The position numbers and the translations under genes are program-made. Positions 1 to 10,346 of a stretch of 64,000 nucleotides of DNA are shown in pieces (position 1 is the first letter of the stretch; each line of letters begins with the position of its first letter). Under the pieces are notes generated by a model that was given only the letters and a program-made list of their open reading frames with translations, made no database searches and was not told the origin of the DNA. Origin of the DNA: Leptodactylus fallax (Eukaryota > Chordata > Amphibia > Anura > Leptodactylidae); NCBI GenBank assembly GCA_947044405.1, contig CAMRHE010000012.1, positions 12,044,001 through 12,108,000 of the forward strand, given 5' to 3'.

Positions 1-974
1 CACATTTGTACATTGTTTTTACTGAAAGAAAATCTCTAGAATTCACACATGTATAAATCTTTCCCATGCATTTCTAAACTTAATCTTTAACAGATACACG
101 TTTTATGCAAAGATGTATTATACAATGGTAAAAATATAACTTTGAGGCTGATATTTTAAGACTGGCACTTGTGCACCTGTCTTCATATCTTTCTGAACTT
201 GTATCAAATGTGCCAGGATTATAAAGATGCTCTGTCCACTGTCCATTTTAGGAGGGCCCTTGCACCAGAACTGAAATCTGTTCCAGTCAGGAACTGTTAT
301 AGATTTCAACTATAAACTGAAAGGGTGTAACGTAGAGAACAGGCAGAAGGCATCCATTTTTTGTTCATATGTAGTGTGCGCCAAAAAGTATTAAAAGTAT
401 ACATTATTTCCACATGCAGTTAACTGACATGAGTAGTCAAACATATTTTAGTACAGTTGAAAAGTATAATGAATTATAATGGGCAAAAGATTGACAAAGA
501 CGTATTTTTTGGAATATAAGTAAGGGAGCTCTCCCCTTATTTCAGGAGCTTCCAAAAGAGTTGGCAGGTATGGCCACTTTAATTTATGCCAGTTTCTGAA
601 ATAAACTATAATAAATCTGATGGGCCACAGGAGGCCACAAAGCCTTACCCAGACACACCCTCTGAGGAAGTGACATATGAAGTTGAAATCTACAAAAAGT
701 CTAAATTTGTAGAACAAAAACAGCTGTGTGCTAAAAACATTGACTTTTTATGCTACTGTTTATTAATACATATACAGTGACCTCATGTTAATAACTAAGG
801 CTGGATTCAAAAAGCTACAATATATCCTTATTATATGGACCCCCTATTCTAGCCACAAATCCTGTCCTGGTGGTTGGTTAAATAACCTAAACTAGCAGCA
901 CCACAGGGATCTATTTTATGATACTGTAAGTTCAGGTCATTAAACCCATGATGGGGAAGGGATATGTGCCTATA
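1..974. other. Unannotated non-coding stretch
   Basis: AT-rich single-copy-looking sequence. The short open frames have no recognisable domain, no splice context and no repeat signature. I see nothing specific here. Confidence 0.5.
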
Positions 975-982
975 ATATAGTC

Positions 983-1356
983 CCGTGATGGCAAAACCTA
1001 TGGCACGCGAGCCGTCGCCATGATTGCTCACTAACGGGGAATCCGGTACAGGATTCCCTGTTAGTGAGCGATCCCTTCTTTCGGCTGAGCTGTCAGTGTA
1101 GGTTGCGGCGGACCGCGGCGTGGAGTGGAGTGCATTGTACTGTGTGGGGGCCCTTCACTACTTACTGTATATCACACAGTATCTGTTTTATAGCAGACAT
1201 GTGATATTATTACAGGCTGTAATAACATTGCACGGTCACTATAAAACAGATCCTGGTTAATTTAAGGTTAAATTGCCGTGTTGGCACTTTGCGATAAATT
1301 AGTGGGTTTTGGGTTGCAGTTTGGGCACTCGGTCTCTAAAATGTTCGCCATCACTG
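983..1356. mobile_element. hAT-type MITE with perfect 8-bp target duplication
   Basis: The imperfect terminal inverted repeats begin CCGTGATGGC on the left and end GCCATCACTG on the right. An identical 8-bp duplication, ATATAGTC, flanks the element at 975-982 and 1357-1364. Eight-bp duplications are the hallmark of hAT transposition. It has no transposase, so it is non-autonomous (374 bp). A strong hairpin with 19-nt arms lies at 1026-1069. The termini resemble a vertebrate repeat whose right end reads like 'GTGCCCAAACTGCAACCC' in reverse orientation. Confidence 0.88.
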
Positions 1357-1444
1357 ATATAGTCTATATAATATGGACATATTATAGCCGTTGGAATGTA
1401 CTTGTTTGTGAGAGACAGATCTTTAACCTTACAATATTTCTTAG

Positions 1445-1562
1445 GCGACTTGTAGGTGAAATGCAACTACTAGCCACTACAATTGCCAGTCGTGACCAGA
1501 AAGCTTTCATAGAAAGCATAGTCAGTAATGTGCAGCAGACTATTCCACCCACCAAATGCTGA
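1445..1562 (+). CDS. Possible terminal coding exon (unidentified, weak)
   Basis: A pyrimidine-rich run ending TTTCTTAG at 1444 looks like a splice acceptor. It is followed by about 38 in-frame codons up to a TGA at 1560-1562. The peptide (RLVGEMQLLATTIASRD..., ending IPPTKC) has a natural amino-acid composition, unlike the shadow frames nearby. I do not recognise the protein. The frame would be entered in phase 1. The upstream part of the open frame lies in the hAT MITE and is not coding. A chance open frame is quite possible. Confidence 0.2.
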
Positions 1563-2106
1563 GGGTAAAAAAAATTCTGTTAATCTGGCAGTTCACATAC
1601 AGTAGTAACCACCATACAATAACCACATGTGGATGAAACTGCCAAACAGCCACATAATATTACGGGTAATTGCCATCCAGTTTTTCATGAATACAGAAAC
1701 TGCCTTGTGACTGCTAAGGAAGTCGTCACCATTGATAAGTTCTTTTTGAGCTACTAGGTTGCAGGGACCGCCTGAGAGGTTGACAACAGTTCATGAAGCA
1801 GAGTTTTAGTGGCTGCTATAACCCTCAAAAACTGGTAATAATGAAGAAGGGTTGGGAATGAAGGAAGATGTACTAGACATATAATATATTAATAAACCAA
1901 ATAAATGAAGTTGCAGCTTGAAAAAAAGTTTCACTGTGGAACTGAAACATTGCACAGATATAAGCTAAGAAACCTTTAAGTGTTTTTCACTGAATCTTTG
2001 CTGGGGTGCTGCAATGTCTTTTCATTGATTTGGAATGTCTACAACCTTGGATCACTATTAATGGTTACAATGTGTCCCCATTTGTGCCCTATGTCAAACA
2101 TACTTT
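1563..2106. other. Unannotated non-coding stretch
   Basis: AT-rich, with an AATAAA at about 1891. No repeat ends, exons or RNA genes are recognised. Confidence 0.4.
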
Positions 2107-2186
2107 TTTGACATAGGGGGGCATTAAATGTGGTGGTAGCTGGAGGGGGCCATTTAACTGTGGGGGTAGCTGGAGGGGTACATTAA
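2107..2186 (+). repeat. Minisatellite, left part (about 30-bp unit)
   Basis: Copies of a unit resembling 'cattaaactgtgggggtagctggagggg'. The array is interrupted at a TTAA by the 2187-3299 element and resumes at 3300. A related GA/CT-rich array occurs inside the MITE at 7267-8260. Confidence 0.75.
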
Positions 2187-3299
2187 CCCCTTCCCGCCGG
2201 TGACATTTTTCGATTTTCGTTTTTGACTCCCCCCCCCCCTTCCAAACCCCATAACTTCTTTATTTTTCCGTTATCAGAGCCATATGTTTGCGGGACAAAT
2301 TTTTTTTTCATGATGCTACCATTTATTATTCTATACAATGTACTGGGAAGCTGGAAAAAGATTCTGAATGGGGTACATTTGAAGAAAAATTGCATTTGTG
2401 CGACTTTCTTATAGGCTTCGTTTTTACGGCGTTCGCTCTACAGCCAAAATGACATGTCATCTGTATTCTATGTTTCGGTACAATTCTGAGGATACCAAAT
2501 TTATATGGCTTTATTTACATTTTAACCCCTTGACAAAAATCCAAAACTGCAAAAATATATATTTTTTAAAAGTCACCATATTCTGACACCCGTAACTTTT
2601 TTATACTTCCATGTACGGGGATGTATAGGGTGTCTTTTTTTGCAGGACCAGATGTACTTTTTAGTTATACCATTTTGGGGAATTACTATTGCTTTGATCA
2701 CTTCTTATTCAAATTTTTATCAGAGGCAAAACAGTGAAAAACGGTGGTTTTGCACTTTTGATTTTTTATTCCTGCTACGGCGTTTACCGTACGGGAAAAA
2801 TATTTTTATAGATTTGTAGACCGGGCTTTTTTGGACACAGGGATACCTAATGTGTATGTGTTTCACAGTATTTAAGTACTTTTATATGTGTTCTAGGGAA
2901 AGGGGGGTGATTTGAACTTTTAATATTTTTTATTTTTTTATATTTTTTTTTTTTACTTTTTTTTATTTTTTTTTGCATTTATTAGAACCCCTAGGGGTCT
3001 TGAACCCCAGGGGGTCTGATCACTAATACAATGCATTACAATGCTAATGCATTGCAAAAAAACGGCGCTTCTAGTGCAGGCTACATAGAGTAACTTGCTC
3101 CGGGTGCCGGCAATCCCCGGCAAAATGGTGGCAGCCGCACGCCGCCGGCAAAATGGTGCCTTGGTCACCTTTGACGAAGGCGTCAGAGGAGTTAATGCCC
3201 ATGATCAATGCGGGCACTGATTGCGTGCATTAGCCAAGCGGCCGCCATCTTTAAATACCCGGCATCCACCGTACTATTACGGCGGATGTCGGGAAAGGG
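2187..3299. mobile_element. TTAA-flanked non-autonomous DNA transposon
   Basis: The left end is CCCCTTCCCGCCGG and the right end is GGCGGATGTCGGGAAAGGG, which form an inverted repeat. TTAA is present at both borders (2183-2186 and 3300-3303), as in piggyBac or Kolobok elements. The interior is T-rich with no transposase frame. It sits inside a minisatellite whose unit contains cattaaa, so the empty target can be reconstructed from neighbouring units. I cannot assign the superfamily between piggyBac and Kolobok. Confidence 0.8.
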
Positions 3300-3450
3300 T
3301 TAAACCATGGGAGTAGCTGAAGGAGGACATTAAACTGTGGGGGTAGCTGGAGGGGGACATTAAACTGTGGGAATAGCTGAAGGAGGACATTAAACTGTGC
3401 GGGTACCTGAAGGGGGACATTATGCTGTGGGGGCAGATGGATAGCAGCAT
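3300..3450 (+). repeat. Minisatellite, right part (about 30-bp unit)
   Basis: At least four degenerate copies of the unit found at 2107-2186 (cattaaactgtggg...agctgaagg). It continues the same array on the far side of the inserted TTAA element. Confidence 0.8.
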
Positions 3451-4152
3451 TATAATTTGTGCAGGTCAGGTATTTCTAAGTGGTAGTTATGGGGGGGGGG
3501 CACTTATGAAACCTTTGCACTGGGCCCACCAACGTGTTAAAATGGCCCTGGCTACATCCATACACATGCAACCAGTTAAATGTATCCATGTACTGTGCTG
3601 ACATTGATACAGCAAGCCATAAATAAATAATTCATGTTGTGCAAGGAGCAGTCCATCCCCAGTTCAGTACAGGCCTATATGATAAATGAAGTTGTGTAGC
3701 CACATGCAGATAAAATAAAGCAATAAAATAAATTGAATATGAGAACGGAATGTGATTAGGATAAAGCAGAAATCTGCATCATAATTAGAACAGTTATGTC
3801 TTCTAAGCTGTGAATTCGTATTTTGTTACCAGGACTATTCTATAACATATCCATTAATGCCCTAGTCGCAATATGGAGGCTGTGCGGTAAAAGAGTCAGC
3901 AGGAAAAGATATTTATATGACAATACTAACATTTATTTTATTCTTTATTCATTTTGGGGCATGCTGCTTAATGGGAGCCAGGCATCTGCTCTTTCATCCA
4001 TTATATGTAAATGTATCCAGCCAGGTAAAATAAAATGATTGCAGTCTTCATGTTGCTTTTTGAAATTGAATTGAACTTTTATTCTACTGAAATGAAATCT
4101 GGTTTGATTTAAGACTTTAGTGCACTGTGAGTTCTATCCACCTAACTACTAG

Positions 4153-4202
<50 letters not shown>
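4153..4202. repeat. (TCTA)n microsatellite
   Basis: About 12 uninterrupted TCTA/CTAT units. A second tract of the same motif lies at 6301-6334. Confidence 0.95.
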
Positions 4203-4473
4203 ATCTAATCCAAGACTTTAATATTAATTGATTATTCTGAGGATAGGTTATAAATATTAGATTGGTGGAGGTCCATTCCCTGGCATGAAGGGGCCACAGT
4301 GAATGGACAAGCAGCTTTTTCCTTGTTTACCTGACACAGCACTGTAAGTTACATAGCTTCTGTGTTTGGCATCATAGCTCACTCCCATTCACTTCAGTGG
4401 GACTATATTGGTTAAGGCCATGTGACTCACGGACATGATGTCACAGATGTAAAAAGGTAAAGGTTAAAAGCAA

Positions 4474-4501
4474 CTATGATAGCTAGGCCTAGCTATCATA
4501 G
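4474..4501. repeat. 28-bp perfect palindrome
   Basis: The arms CTATGATAGCTAGG and CCTAGCTATCATAG are exact reverse complements with no spacer. It lies at the head of the 178-bp repeat that follows. Confidence 0.9.
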
Positions 4502-4800
4502 TCACATGTGTAGTCATGTGACTTATCATGTGATTTTTCTATTTTCGCGGAATTTATGGATAATTTCAGTCCGGATATGTACTTTACATCTAGACTATTT
4601 AGAGCAGATTCATAAAATTGTATTGCAGTGTTTCTCTGCTGTTTTTTTGAAGTTGCCGCTTGGGTTCAGGTTATTATAGTCATATGAATGGTCATGTGAC
4701 TTATCATGTGACTTTGTTATATTTTTGCAGGATTTATGAATGACATTAGTCCAGATTTGTACCCGACATCCAGATCATTTAGAGGAGGTTCCACAATAAG
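4495..4800 (+). repeat. Two diverged tandem copies, period about 178 bp
   Basis: The block beginning tagtcacatgtgtagtcatg at about 4499 recurs at about 4677, including cttatcatgtgact, the ggatttatg segment and the gtcc(a/g)gat.tgtac segment. It lies just upstream of a Penelope-like tail. Tandem tails of this kind are common in Penelope-like elements, so both may belong to one relic. Confidence 0.7.
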
Positions 4801-5014
4801 TTTTTGTTAATTTATTTATTACTATTAGATTTCTCTTTGTTTATATAAATGCCTTAAACTTTGTTTTTATGTGTTTGCTTGATTGTGTTTATTTTTGTCT
4901 AATGATTTATGTTTAATGCTTAATTACCGGAGATAATAGATGTCAGATGTTTTATGGGTGTGTGTTTTTGTATCCTTGTATTATATATGTCGGTGTTATT
5001 TGTTATTCAACATG

Positions 5015-5053
5015 CTATGAGTAAGGAGCTGTGTGCGCTCTGAAACGCGTCAG
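5015..5053 (+). ncRNA. Degenerate hammerhead-like motif in a Penelope-like tail
   Basis: The segment ends TCTGAAACGCGTC, the 3' half of a hammerhead: GAAA, the short self-complementary stem III ACGCGT, and the GTC cleavage triplet. It is preceded by a stem II candidate (GAGC...GCTC). The expected CTGANGA core reads ATGAGTA, so activity is doubtful. The downstream sequence (attaaaagttaattc, then gagtgctgg) resembles the tails at 29811-29930 and 62045-62260. Confidence 0.45.
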
Positions 5054-5351
5054 TGTTGTGTTTTTTTGGGGGGTATATTTAATTCCCCTGTGTTTTAATG
5101 GACTATTAAAAGTTAATTCTTATTTATAAGAAGATCTGAGTGCTGGAATGTTTACAAGTTTTTTTCATCTGAATTTTCATTGCTCCATGAGGTCCAAGGA
5201 GGTTTTTCCGTGCACCCTTGATATATGGTGGAACTTTAAAACATCTAGTGAGCGGTGAGATATATTTTTCTGTTTTTTGATTATGCCTACATTCAGCCTG
5301 TGAAGGTGTGTAGAGATTGAATTGCCTTTTGCCCTCTACTTAGCATCTACA

Positions 5352-5535
5352 TATCACAAGGCATTATGGGAAAGGAGCTGGGGAGCTCATACGCCCTCTG
5401 TTGGATGTAACAGATCCTCAATTTGCTTTTGACTCACCGAGTCTTGAGACAGCAAAAGGGATTTTAGCCAAGCCAATTTCACTTATCTGCATACAGTGCT
5501 GTTTCAGGATTGTTGTCCCTCATCAGTACAGAGCA
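5352..5535 (-). repeat. Left arm of a 184-bp near-perfect inverted repeat
   Basis: Pairs base for base with 5602-5785. I count one mismatch in 184 positions, in stem III of the hammerhead motif. The outer end is TATCACAAGGCATTATGGG. The spacer (5536-5601) is 66 bp. No coding potential. The near identity means a recent inverted duplication or ongoing conversion between arms. Confidence 0.95.
5486..5532 (-). ncRNA. Hammerhead ribozyme consensus, minus strand
   Basis: Read on the minus strand: stem I TCTGTA, core CTGATGA, stem II GGGA/TCCT with a 6-nt loop, then GAAAC, short stem III ACAG..CTGT, cleavage-site A, and stem I return TGCAGA. All core positions match the hammerhead consensus. It differs from the plus-strand copy by one base at the stem III apex. 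Catalytic activity is inferred, not shown. Confidence 0.7.
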
Positions 5536-5601
5536 CATTAATGTGAGAGATTCTTGTCCCTAACCCACTCATTGCCTCCCATAAAGCCAGCCAGTTCACT
5601 T

Positions 5602-5785
5602 TGCTCTGTACTGATGAGGGACAACAATCCTGAAACAGCGCTGTATGCAGATAAGTGAAATTGGCTTGGCTAAAATCCCTTTTGCTGTCTCAAGACTCGG
5701 TGAGTCAAAAGCAAATTGAGGATCTGTTACATCCAACAGAGGGCGTATGAGCTCCCCAGCTCCTTTCCCATAATGCCTTGTGATA
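5602..5785 (+). repeat. Right arm of the 184-bp inverted repeat
   Basis: Reverse complement of 5352-5535, ending CCTTGTGATA. A 13-bp direct repeat, tacattcagcctg, lies at 5288-5300 and 5784-5796, just outside and at the edge of the palindrome. It could be an insertion duplication. Confidence 0.95.
5605..5651 (+). ncRNA. Hammerhead ribozyme consensus, plus strand
   Basis: Stem I 5'-TCTGTA (5605-5610) pairs with TGCAGA (5646-5651) with one G.U. The core CTGATGA is at 5611-5617. Stem II GGGA/TCCT (5618-5631) has loop CAACAA. GAA is at 5632-5634. Stem III ACAGC/GCTGT (5635-5644) has no loop. The cleavage residue is A5645. A loopless self-complementary stem III is the arrangement reported for hammerheads of Penelope-like elements, which are expected to cleave as dimers. 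That it is functional is inference. Confidence 0.75.
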
Positions 5786-5796
5786 CATTCAGCCTG

Positions 5797-6244
5797 ACAG
5801 CTTCCAGAAATTATCTGCAAATACATCCACAGCAGTGCTAAATACTCACTGTTCCCTTGTGCACCCTTTTCTTGGCTTTATTTAAGAGACTCCTTGTATC
5901 ACTGTTATTTACATGCAATGAATCTGTGAACAAACTACATTTCCCATGATTCATCTCCCTGCTCTCACTCTCTGTTTTTGCTGCTCATGGAGGGTCAGCT
6001 TGCAAACAAAACATCACAGCAGCGTTTGACCTCAGATGTGGGAGTGATTTATTATCTGTGATTTAATTGCAGGGGGGAGCAGGGAGATGCATCATGGGAA
6101 ATGTAGTTTTTTCACAGATTCACTGCATGTAAATAACAGTGATACAAGGTTCAGCAAGTAAAATAAAGCCAAGAAAAGGCTGCACAAGGGAACATTGAGT
6201 ATTTTGCACTGCTGTGGATGTATTACAGATAATTATTGGAAGCC
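5797..6244. repeat. Second large palindrome (arms about 175 bp) carrying ZNF143-like motifs
   Basis: The left arm (5797 to about 5972) is the diverged reverse complement of the right arm (about 6070 to 6244). Shared landmarks include catccacagcagtgc, cccttgtgca, tcttggctttat, tgtatcactgttatttacatgca and ctacatttcccatgat. Each arm contains a match to the ACTACAnnTCCCAnnATGC motif of ZNF143 (5934-5953 plus, 6088-6107 minus). It abuts the 5352-5785 palindrome. Likely a foldback MITE. The exact ends are uncertain. Confidence 0.8.
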
Positions 6245-6299
6245 TGATAACCCCTTTAAGTCTTGGGAAACCTGTTTAAGCTATTTATCTACCTATCCT

Positions 6300-6300
<1 letters not shown>

Positions 6301-6334
<34 letters not shown>
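6301..6334. repeat. (CTAT)n microsatellite
   Basis: About eight uninterrupted CTAT units next to the palindrome. Confidence 0.95.
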
Positions 6335-6335
<1 letters not shown>

Positions 6336-7266
6336 ATCCATTTACACATATTCATACTGCAGCATGTCCCTTCAGAAATGGCATTAACAACCGTTATATT
6401 ATGTCATACGCAGACGCAGCTGGGGCTGTGTCTCATATCCACTGATAGTACTGATAGACTGTCATGAACACTCTCACTGGATGCCACGTGAGGTGTGGCT
6501 GTGGTTGAGGATCAGTACAAAACCAGCTGATATATTTAAATAATGAACATTATCCCTAGCTGCACTGCACACTCACTGTCAACAACCTAAAACTGCTACC
6601 TCTAAGGTTTTGTTTTCCAAGAGCTCACGCTTTTGCAGGAAGCCTTGAGTTACTTTATCCTATCTCCACATAATCCCAAATTATGTTATGTAGATACTAT
6701 TTTCTGAGCAGGTTATGTGCACCAAGCTTAGAACTTGATTTGTTCAATAACAAGGCAGAACTTATTAAAGGGAGTATAATATGTCGAAAAGTGTCACAAT
6801 GCTTATACATAAAAGAACTGATAAGAAATGACATACAGTAATATAATGCAAAACAGTTTCTCCAAATAAAATAAACCAGAACCCTAACACATACGAAGAT
6901 AGGCTTAGAATCGGATATGGGGCAGGCAGAAAGAAACTAGGACAAATCTTAATGTTTCGTGAGCCCTCAACAAATGAAAATACGCATACATCAAGATGTC
7001 ATGCGTAGGCTACTTGCATTTCATAATGCCCTTTAGTGATGCTGTGCTCACAAACTCTGTGGTAAACATACTAGTGCCCAAAAAGGTGATCTGTTTGTCT
7101 AAGCCACCGCCTTCTGTCATAACCCTTATCTGTGATGAGCTGAGGCTTCAAAGGAATCCCATTTACAAACCAGAGGTGACAAGACCAACATACACAATAA
7201 TCCTCCAAAGTGAACACAATGAACTAACATTGGAGGAGTCAGACCCGGACTAATATTAATGTGTTG

Positions 7267-8260
7267 CATACCTCCCAACTTTCAAAGGACAGAAAGAGGG
7301 ACAAAATATGCGTGCCGCGGCAAATTTAGCTCCACCCACTTCTACATTGACTCCACCCATTCTCATCTATTTTTCCATGTGCCCCCACACAGTATAATGC
7401 TCCTACAGTCACCCTAACATTATATACCCCCACATTATAATGTTCCCCTCCAATTACCCCACAGTATTTAGTCCCTCTCCTCGTGACCCAATTTAAACCA
7501 GCGGAAACTAGAGAGGGACATTAAATTGGGGCAGCTGGAGGGTGATATTAAACTATGGGGCCGTTGGAGGGTGACATTAAACAGTGGAGGGAGTTGGAGA
7601 GGGACATTAAACTGGGGGCAACTAGAGGAAGACATGTCCCCCTCCAGCTACACCCCACAGTTTAATGTCCTCCTCCAGTTGCCTCCAGTTTAATATCACC
7701 CTCCATCTGCCCCCCAGTTTAATGTCCCCCTCTTCATCTGCCACCATCTTAATGCCCCCCTTCATCTGCCACCAGCTTAATGCCCCCTTCAACTGCCCCC
7801 AGCTTAATGCCCCCTACATCTTCCCCCAGTTTAATGTCCCCTTTCATCTGCCACCAGCTTAATGCCCCCTTCATCTGCCACATCTTAATGTCCCCCTACA
7901 TCTGCCTTCAGTTTAACTGCTACCTACATCTGCCCCCAGTTCCTCCCACTTGCTCACACATGCTGTCTCTCTGTCTCTTTGATCACTCTCGTTTCCAGCA
8001 GTACATTACACTGTCCCGCAGTATCCAGAATAGCTTCGCCCACACAAGAGTCTGATCACATGGTTGTGACGTCATCAAAGTTCCTTTAGCCCACTAGGAT
8101 TTAGCATCTATCATTTAGCCTTTACCCTACCCTAATAAAGTTTGTTAACAGCAAAACACTTCAGGGGCATAGCGGGACAAACTGAAAGCTATCTGGGACC
8201 GCGGGACAGCAGTGTGAAATCGGGAGTGTCCCGTCAGATGCGGGACGGTTGGGAGCTATG
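7267..8260. mobile_element. 994-bp MITE with 6-bp target duplication
   Basis: The termini CATACCTCCCAAC and GTTGGGAGCTATG are inverted repeats (12 of 13). A direct repeat, GTGTTG, flanks at 7261-7266 and 8261-8266. The inner right end has several 'cgggac' segments. No transposase frame; superfamily unknown. The core (about 7430-7940) is a minisatellite of ~30-bp units whose orientation flips near 7635: g-rich 'acattaaactgggg' before, c-rich 'ccagtttaatgtcc' after. Open frames inside it are repeat artefacts. Confidence 0.75.
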
Positions 8261-8266
8261 GTGTTG

Positions 8267-9377
8267 TTCTTGAATATGTTATAGTGACCACATATAAACC
8301 CAAATCAACAATACAATTCAACTGACAATTACATACAGTTAGGGGCTTTCATTACAGGGCCAGTGTTGCATTCTTTGCAGACCGTGCCCACTTTTTTCAC
8401 CATTTTACCAGCTTACTTTACATGAGACATAGCATAAAACTGCATAATAACCATAGGCCATTGTTCTAAAAAGACAAAAGCAATACAAGCTCACCTGGGC
8501 CTATAAAACATAACAGAACAATATGAAATACAAGTAAAACATGTATATGAAAAATACTGCTCATATACATTCAGACAAGATGAGGTGGCTGCAATGTTTA
8601 ATACTGCTGAAGGCGTCGTTCTGATAAGAGACAATGAAAATCATTAAGAAGCTTTCAACACGGCAAGGACACAAGCATTAATATGCAAAGCTGAGGGATC
8701 AAGTTCTGCATTAAGCTCATGATGTAAATCTAGTATCATTGTGTCAGCGGATAATGGTAAAGAATATCCTTTATGACATCCTAATTAGTAAGAATTGTTT
8801 TTCCAGTCCTTATCCAGATCATGGTGATATTTGTTTTGCCATCACAACAATAAAAAAATATCTTTAATCATAAACTGCTAGACTTTCTCAGAAAATGTCT
8901 AAAAATAATAGCAATAAATAATGACAGGTTACATGTTAAATAGTTATAAAAAGAATATTGCATCATCATTGACATGACTGTATCACTTATAGATGGCCAA
9001 AATTTTATATATTTGTTTTACATAACTGTGGAAATATTGTTAAAATTGGTATGTCACCTTGGCATGCATTCTGTGCCATATTATGGGCACATTATCACCT
9101 AGAAGTAATGTTTCCAATATATGGCATCATATAGAGACAACATACATTCAAAGTGCCTTGGACGCTGTTCACCACCATACAGGATCTGTGAATGTAGTCT
9201 TACCACACTGATGGCCCCTGGTGAGTGGAGCCTTCTTTTGCTTTTGCCCAAGGTATTATTCGTCTAAACCTGCATTCATATAATAAACTGGGTAGATTAA
9301 TTTGACTAACTAGCCAGTTTATTGTTATATAGATGCATGAGGCAGCTGAAATGCTGTCTAGATCAGCAGTATTCCTA
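8267..9377. other. Unannotated non-coding stretch
   Basis: AT-rich sequence with no recognisable exon, RNA gene or repeat terminus. Confidence 0.4.
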
Positions 9378-9625
9378 TTTATTTGCTTACGTATAAAGCG
9401 CCATCATATTCCCGAAGCACTTTACAGACATTGTCAGTCACTGTCCCATATAGGGCTCACAATCTACATTCCCTATCAGTATGTCTTTGGAGTGTGGGAG
9501 GAAACCGGAGCACCTGAGGAAAACTCACACAAACACAGGGAGAACATACAAAGTCCTTGCAGATGTTGTCCTTGGCAGGCTTCGAATCCAGGACTCCCCT
9601 TAACCCCACCTTCTCCATGTTACTG
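9378..9625 (-). mobile_element. tRNA-derived SINE, minus strand
   Basis: Homologous, in reverse orientation, to the SINE at 33726-33985. It shows the Pol III B-box region (GGATTCGAAGCC on the minus strand, about 9578-9589), then caaggacaacatctgcaagg, the conserved central block with 'CCTCCCACACTCCAAAGACATACTG', and a tail like 'gtaaagcgc...tatggcgctttatac'. The central block resembles the V-SINE central domain of fish and frogs. Confidence 0.88.
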
Positions 9626-9716
9626 TAGGGGCTTCCCCACCTATTATCTTGCAGATTTTTGCCGCTTGAGGTCTCCTGGTGTATGAGCAAGCGTTACCAG
9701 AGCACAAAGTGTCACT

Positions 9717-10346
9717 AGCCCAAGGCAAGGGCCAGGCAGCTTGATACTGAGAGGGCGCTAAGGTTAGAAACAGTACAAGGCAAGGACCAGGCAGCATGCT
9801 ACTGAGACGGCCCTCAGGGTAGAAACAGTACAAGACAAGGACCAGGCAGCATGCTACTGAAAGGGCCCTAAGGGTAGAAACAGTACAAGGCAAGGACTAG
9901 GCAGCATGCTACTGAGAGGGCCCTCAGGGTAGAAACAGTACAAAGGAAGGACCAGGCAGCATGCTACTGAGAGGGCCTCAGGGTAGAAACAGTACAAAGA
10001 AAGGACCAGGCAGCATGCTACTGAAAGGGCCCTCAGGGTAGAAACAGTACAAGACAAGGACCAGGCAGCATGCTACTGAGAGGGCCCTAAGGGTAGAAAC
10101 AGTACAAGACAAGGACCAGGCAGCATGCTACTGAGAGGGCCCTCAGGGTAGAAACAGTACAAGGGAAGGACCAGGCAGCATGCTACTGAGAGGGCCCTCA
10201 GGGTAGAAACAGTACAAGACAAGGGCAAGGCAGCATGCTACTGAAAGGGCCCTCAGGGTTGAAACAGTACAAGACAAGGACCAGGCAGCATGCTACTGAG
10301 AGGGCCCTAAGGGTAGAAACAGTACAAGGCAAGGACCAGGAAGCAG
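9717..10346. repeat. 55-bp minisatellite, about 11 copies
   Basis: The unit is anchored by aaggaccaggcagcatgcta, ctgagagggccctcaggg and tagaaacagtacaag. Successive 'aaggaccagg' anchors are 55 bp apart (for example 9782, 9837). Copies differ by a few substitutions and small indels. The first and last copies are the most degenerate. Open frames here are periodic artefacts. Confidence 0.95.

Noticed and set aside
6996..7253. 85-codon open frame near a MITE edge
   Set aside because: No splice context, no recognisable domain and no sign of conservation that I can see.
9717..10346. CRISPR-like array
   Set aside because: The 55-bp units are contiguous and whole-unit similar, with no unique spacers, in a vertebrate genome. 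It is a minisatellite.
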